Source: Bagarius yarrelli
Taxonomy: Eukaryota; Chordata; Actinopteri; Siluriformes; Sisoridae
Direction of reading: 5' to 3'
DNA length: 64,000 bases
NCBI GenBank assembly: GCA_005784505.1
Contig: VCAZ01000063.1
Location: 2,320,501 to 2,384,500, forward strand
Under the pieces are notes generated by a model that saw nothing but the letters and a program-made list of their open reading frames with translations, was not told the DNA's origin and did no database searches. This document shows positions 60,744 through 64,000 of the stretch, piece by piece. The position numbers and the translations under genes were made by a program. How positions within the stretch are numbered: the stretch's first letter is position 1; every line of letters starts with the position of its first letter.

Positions 60744-62010
60744 CTGCTTTAAACACATGTGATGTGTCAAGGTTTGAGTCATGGAATGGTTCGATCTGAG
60801 GAATATCTACACAATAATAATTTACATAATCTGGTTTACATAATCTTTCCATCTGAGGGACTTGTGGACAATATGACTGAAACCTCATGTAGTTGCATGT
60901 AAATATCGGTGCAGTTGACAAATTGGTGCGAATTGTAGTGTTATTCTTTTAATGTAAGGCGACCTCAAGTGATCCCTATATAAAATGTATTTTAGTTTTG
61001 TTTGTGTAACTTGATTAAATCTATAAAACCTAAATAATATTATACTTCCATCATTAACATCATAAGTTAAATGTTTTAATTATACTGTATTGTGTATTTG
61101 TTTTTGTTATTTATTTTCATTTTTCTTTCATTATTAATCATTCATTTTTTAAAATCATTTTTACTTTTCCGTGCACAATTTTTGTTAAGAGCAACTATAG
61201 TTCGTTTACTCCCCTGTGCAATGACAATAAAGACTATTATTAGTATTATTATTTGATTGATTACATAGCACACAGTCAATAAAGAATAAAAACTTTTAGA
61301 GTTTTAATAAGAACGTTAAGGAAATGATGTGTTCAGTAATATTTAATTCCAATAATTTTACAGTATAGTATAAAGATCAATAAACCAAAAATATTAGTTT
61401 AATAATAATTAGTAATTAACTTTAGTCTGTATTTTTAGTCTACAGTGATACTTTTAGTACCTGAGTTTATGGAAAAGAACAGATTAACACATCACATGCA
61501 TGACTTTACTGCTAACATGTCTGTAATTATTACATAAAAATTAACCAGTAATATTTCACAGTATAGAATACAAACCCACAGATGCTACATGAGGTAAACA
61601 TGGACTTTATTTACCCTTTTGTTTTAGGTATTAAAAATATGGCTGCTTTTAATAAAATTAATGCTGATATCATTTTTACCTAAAACACCTGATTACAGCG
61701 TCGAGGAAAAAATAAAATGGACAAATAAAAATTAAACCATGCTTAGCCTAGAAAAAGAACTATAAAATAATAAAACTATAAATAGAAAATAGATTATAAC
61801 ATTTCACTGCAATTTTAATTAACTGCAAATATTTAAATACTAATATAGCATTTTCTTACTATTATTATTATAATTATTATAAAATCCTACCCTGTCCCCG
61901 TTTTTCTTATTATGATGATGACGTAGAAAACCAACTCAAACAGGATCTGCACGCTGATTCAAAACTTCAGTGAAAAACTCAAAGAATCCGAGTCGCTGCT
62001 TTCTTTTCAT
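60744..62010 (-). other. gsdme: gsdme 5' region: upstream intron and putative noncoding first exon with short ORF
   Basis: No further coding exon is needed upstream of the ATG exon. A possible noncoding exon ends at 61891 with GGGGACAGG|GTAGGAT and would start near 62020-62050. It contains a 24-codon ORF at 61936-62010 (MKRKQRLGFFEFFTEVLN...), which would be a uORF if that exon is real. The intervening 1.1 kb is AT-rich with no repeat recognised. Confidence 0.35.
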
Positions 62011-62055
62011 CAGATCTTCACGTGTTATGGTTTTTCCTGGTTACACGATGAGAAA

Positions 62056-62204
62056 TTAACACCCCGTCACAGAAAAGGAGTCCAGAGTCTCAGTGTCCAG
62101 AAGCTGCTGTAGGACGTTCAGGCTGTCATTCAGAACAGAGGCGGTAGAAAGCAGCATGAGATCCAGTTCTCCATTTCTCTTCCTCTGTTCTGAGTTTACA
62201 AATA
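62056..62204 (-). CDS. Unidentified terminal coding exon of a gene to the right (partial)
   Basis: After the acceptor ATGTTTTTTCAG a 149-nt segment reads, in the frame where its first two bases finish a split codon, FVNSEQRKRNGELDLMLLST ... and ends SFSVTGC at a TAA (62056-62058). It is leucine-rich and helix-like. Only 48 residues fall here; upstream exons would lie beyond 64000. The human neighbour on this side of GSDME is OSBPL3, on the same strand, but this tail does not look like an oxysterol-binding domain C-terminus to me. No product is assigned. Confidence 0.35.
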
Positions 62205-62499
62205 CTGAAAAAACATTATTTCGTCATACTTAAGTTAGTGTAGGAAAACCTTAGGTATAACGGATATGAATGAAAATACAGTCACTAAGCACTGATACTG
62301 CTTATGGGTACCAAATCATAGAACCTCAATTCTGCATGAGATTCCACAAAAATGCTGGATTTTCTCCATGTTGAGAGTGTTCTAGAACCAAAGTGTGCGA
62401 AGAATGCAATCCCTACACCTTTACACACACCACCTCTATCCAGACTGTTGTTCCTGGCTTTGCCCAATGTAGCTTCATCCTTTGGCTGTTGTACCTTAT

Positions 62500-62822
62500 C
62501 TGTTGTGTATTCTACTCACCACAGTTGTAGAAAAGTTATCTCGGTTACTCCATCTTTTCTGTCTGAAACATTTTTGTAGACCTTATTTTTCAGCCAGGTG
62601 TTTTGCCCACTGCATTTACTTTACGCTGTAATTAACAATAAGATGATAATGTGTTCCGTATTGTGTCTGGTTCCGCTTAAGGTTTTTTACTCCTTCACCT
62701 CAGGAAGTTTTTTTCTTTGCCACAGTCGCCTCCGGATTGCTTATGAAGGACAAACTTACACTTTCCACTGTTACTGCATTCTGTGTAAAGCTGCCTTGAG
62801 ACAATGTCTGAACTGAACTTTA
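62500..62822 (+). mobile_element. LINE (CR1/L2-type) 3' fragment
   Basis: GCCAGGTGTTTTGCCCACTG, GTTCCGTATTGTGTCTGGTTC, CCACAGTCGCCTCCGGATTGC and TGTAAAGCTGCCTTGAGACAA form a typical fish LINE 3' UTR in order, related to the tail at 16085-16310. Confidence 0.6.
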
Positions 62823-64000
62823 AATCCCAGTTACAGAAATACTATATCATCATTCTTCTATCCATGCTGCTCCCAACAACCTTTTTTCAATTTGTTTTTA
62901 ATTAGTAAAGTTGTATGTAGTTGTTTTTTTTAAAACTTTAAGACTAATAAAACTGAATGGATAATATAAATGACATATTCTTTAGCAGGAAATATTCACT
63001 TACATGAGATGTGTGTGTATGAATGTTACCCACATAGCATTTAGGACAGTTGTAGATGAGAAAGCTGTGGTTTTTTTTAGCTACGGTTGGTATTTCCAGG
63101 AAAGTAGAGCAGACTGCTTGCCATGGAGTGTCATTTTAAAACAAAGTTATTTTATTAATTATGCAACATTTTAAATATGGAGTCTAGAATATGTCTAACA
63201 TGCTATAAGTCAGTACAGACAATGACTGAGAGACGCACGAGCCAACGCAGCTGCTGAAATGTGTTGTGTTTAGCCAGGGGATTTCACAACATTAAAAGCG
63301 GTGTGACTTTAGTAAGACACTGAAGATCAGAATGACACAAACTGGAGGAAAAAGCAGAAATAAATCCTAGAAAAAAAACCCCCTGAAATCAGGTCACCAT
63401 TCTGTGTTTTGGTAACTGCTACACTGAACTAAGCGCTGATAAAGAAAACACTCCAAGGGTTTAATTCAATATTAAAATAGCTGTAATTTAAAATAAAATA
63501 ATGTTATAAATTAGAAATGCTATAATAATCTCAGACTCGGATTCCAAACCGTGATGTCACTGATTAACTATCTATGATTATATATGATTCTTCTGCACTG
63601 TATAGTGTGACTGTGACTCCAACCAGAAAAATATTGAAAGATGGGAAAAAATGAATAACAGAAAATCTTAATTTTACATTTAAAAAAAGTATGAAAAAAA
63701 CTATGTTGAGATGATTTGTATTTTTATAAATTTTATATATATTCATACAATTACATATCTGTATTTAGATATCATTTTTTGCTTTATACTTTTGCACCAA
63801 TTTTCAACATGACAGCAGAGGAACACTGCAGTTTTATTGCTTCAGCGTTTTCGTGATTTCAAGCATGAAGAAATGCTAATGCAACATAATGACCTTTGGA
63901 TGACTTTTGCCCATGAATCACACAAGGACTTTTTATTTAAAAAAAAATCCACATCACCTGCATCATCACACTGAAATTTATTAGGAAGTGCAGCAGTTTC
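62823..64000. other. Right edge, no recognised feature
   Basis: AT-rich sequence with no exon, RNA gene or repeat family I can name. If the exon at 62056-62204 is real this is probably its upstream intron. Confidence 0.4.

Overview
The window is vertebrate nuclear DNA, almost certainly from a ray-finned (teleost) fish. Genes are split into many short exons with GT-AG introns, the background is AT-rich, and the gaps are filled with CA/GA/AT microsatellites, Tc1-like transposon remnants, a CR1/L2-clade LINE fragment and a high-copy SINE-like repeat. The repeat families recall ostariophysan fish, perhaps catfish, but that is an impression. There is no bacterial or viral gene set, no CRISPR array and no operon.

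Layout, left to right. (1) 80-5237, minus: kat2b (PCAF), the N-terminal nine coding exons; the acetyltransferase and bromodomain exons lie off the left edge. (2) about 8370-14900, minus: rab5a, with an intact first coding exon but repeated small frame-breaking indels in the four later ones. (3) about 19690-36765, plus: tbc1d5, essentially complete, with one apparent single-base frameshift in an A-run and a 63-nt in-frame cassette exon. (4) 37176-44535, plus: dazl, complete, 207 codons. (5) about 45960-54740, plus: pals2 (mpp6), complete, 535 codons. (6) 55465-about 62000, minus: gsdme (gasdermin E), a complete 500-codon reading frame convergent with pals2. (7) 62056-62204, minus: an unidentified possible terminal coding exon of a further gene to the right.

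The order kat2b-rab5a-tbc1d5-dazl matches, with orientations preserved, the human 3p24 neighbourhood. The convergent pals2/gsdme pair matches human 7p15. The window therefore spans a join between two ancestral linkage blocks, falling between dazl and pals2. The genes do not form one pathway, although rab5a and tbc1d5 both act in endosomal traffic (Rab5 early endosomes; TBC1D5 is a Rab7 GAP tied to retromer and autophagy).

I see no clearly new biological system. The observations most worth checking are the damaged rab5a exons, an unexplained 104-codon open exon downstream of gsdme that is phase-compatible as an alternative last exon, a 70-bp near-perfect inverted repeat in a gsdme intron, a GC-AG intron in pals2 beside a Tc1 fragment, the unidentified exon at the right edge, and a CLEAR-like motif at the tbc1d5 promoter. 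Exon boundaries were set by eye from reading frame, splice consensus and family similarity; no alignment was run.
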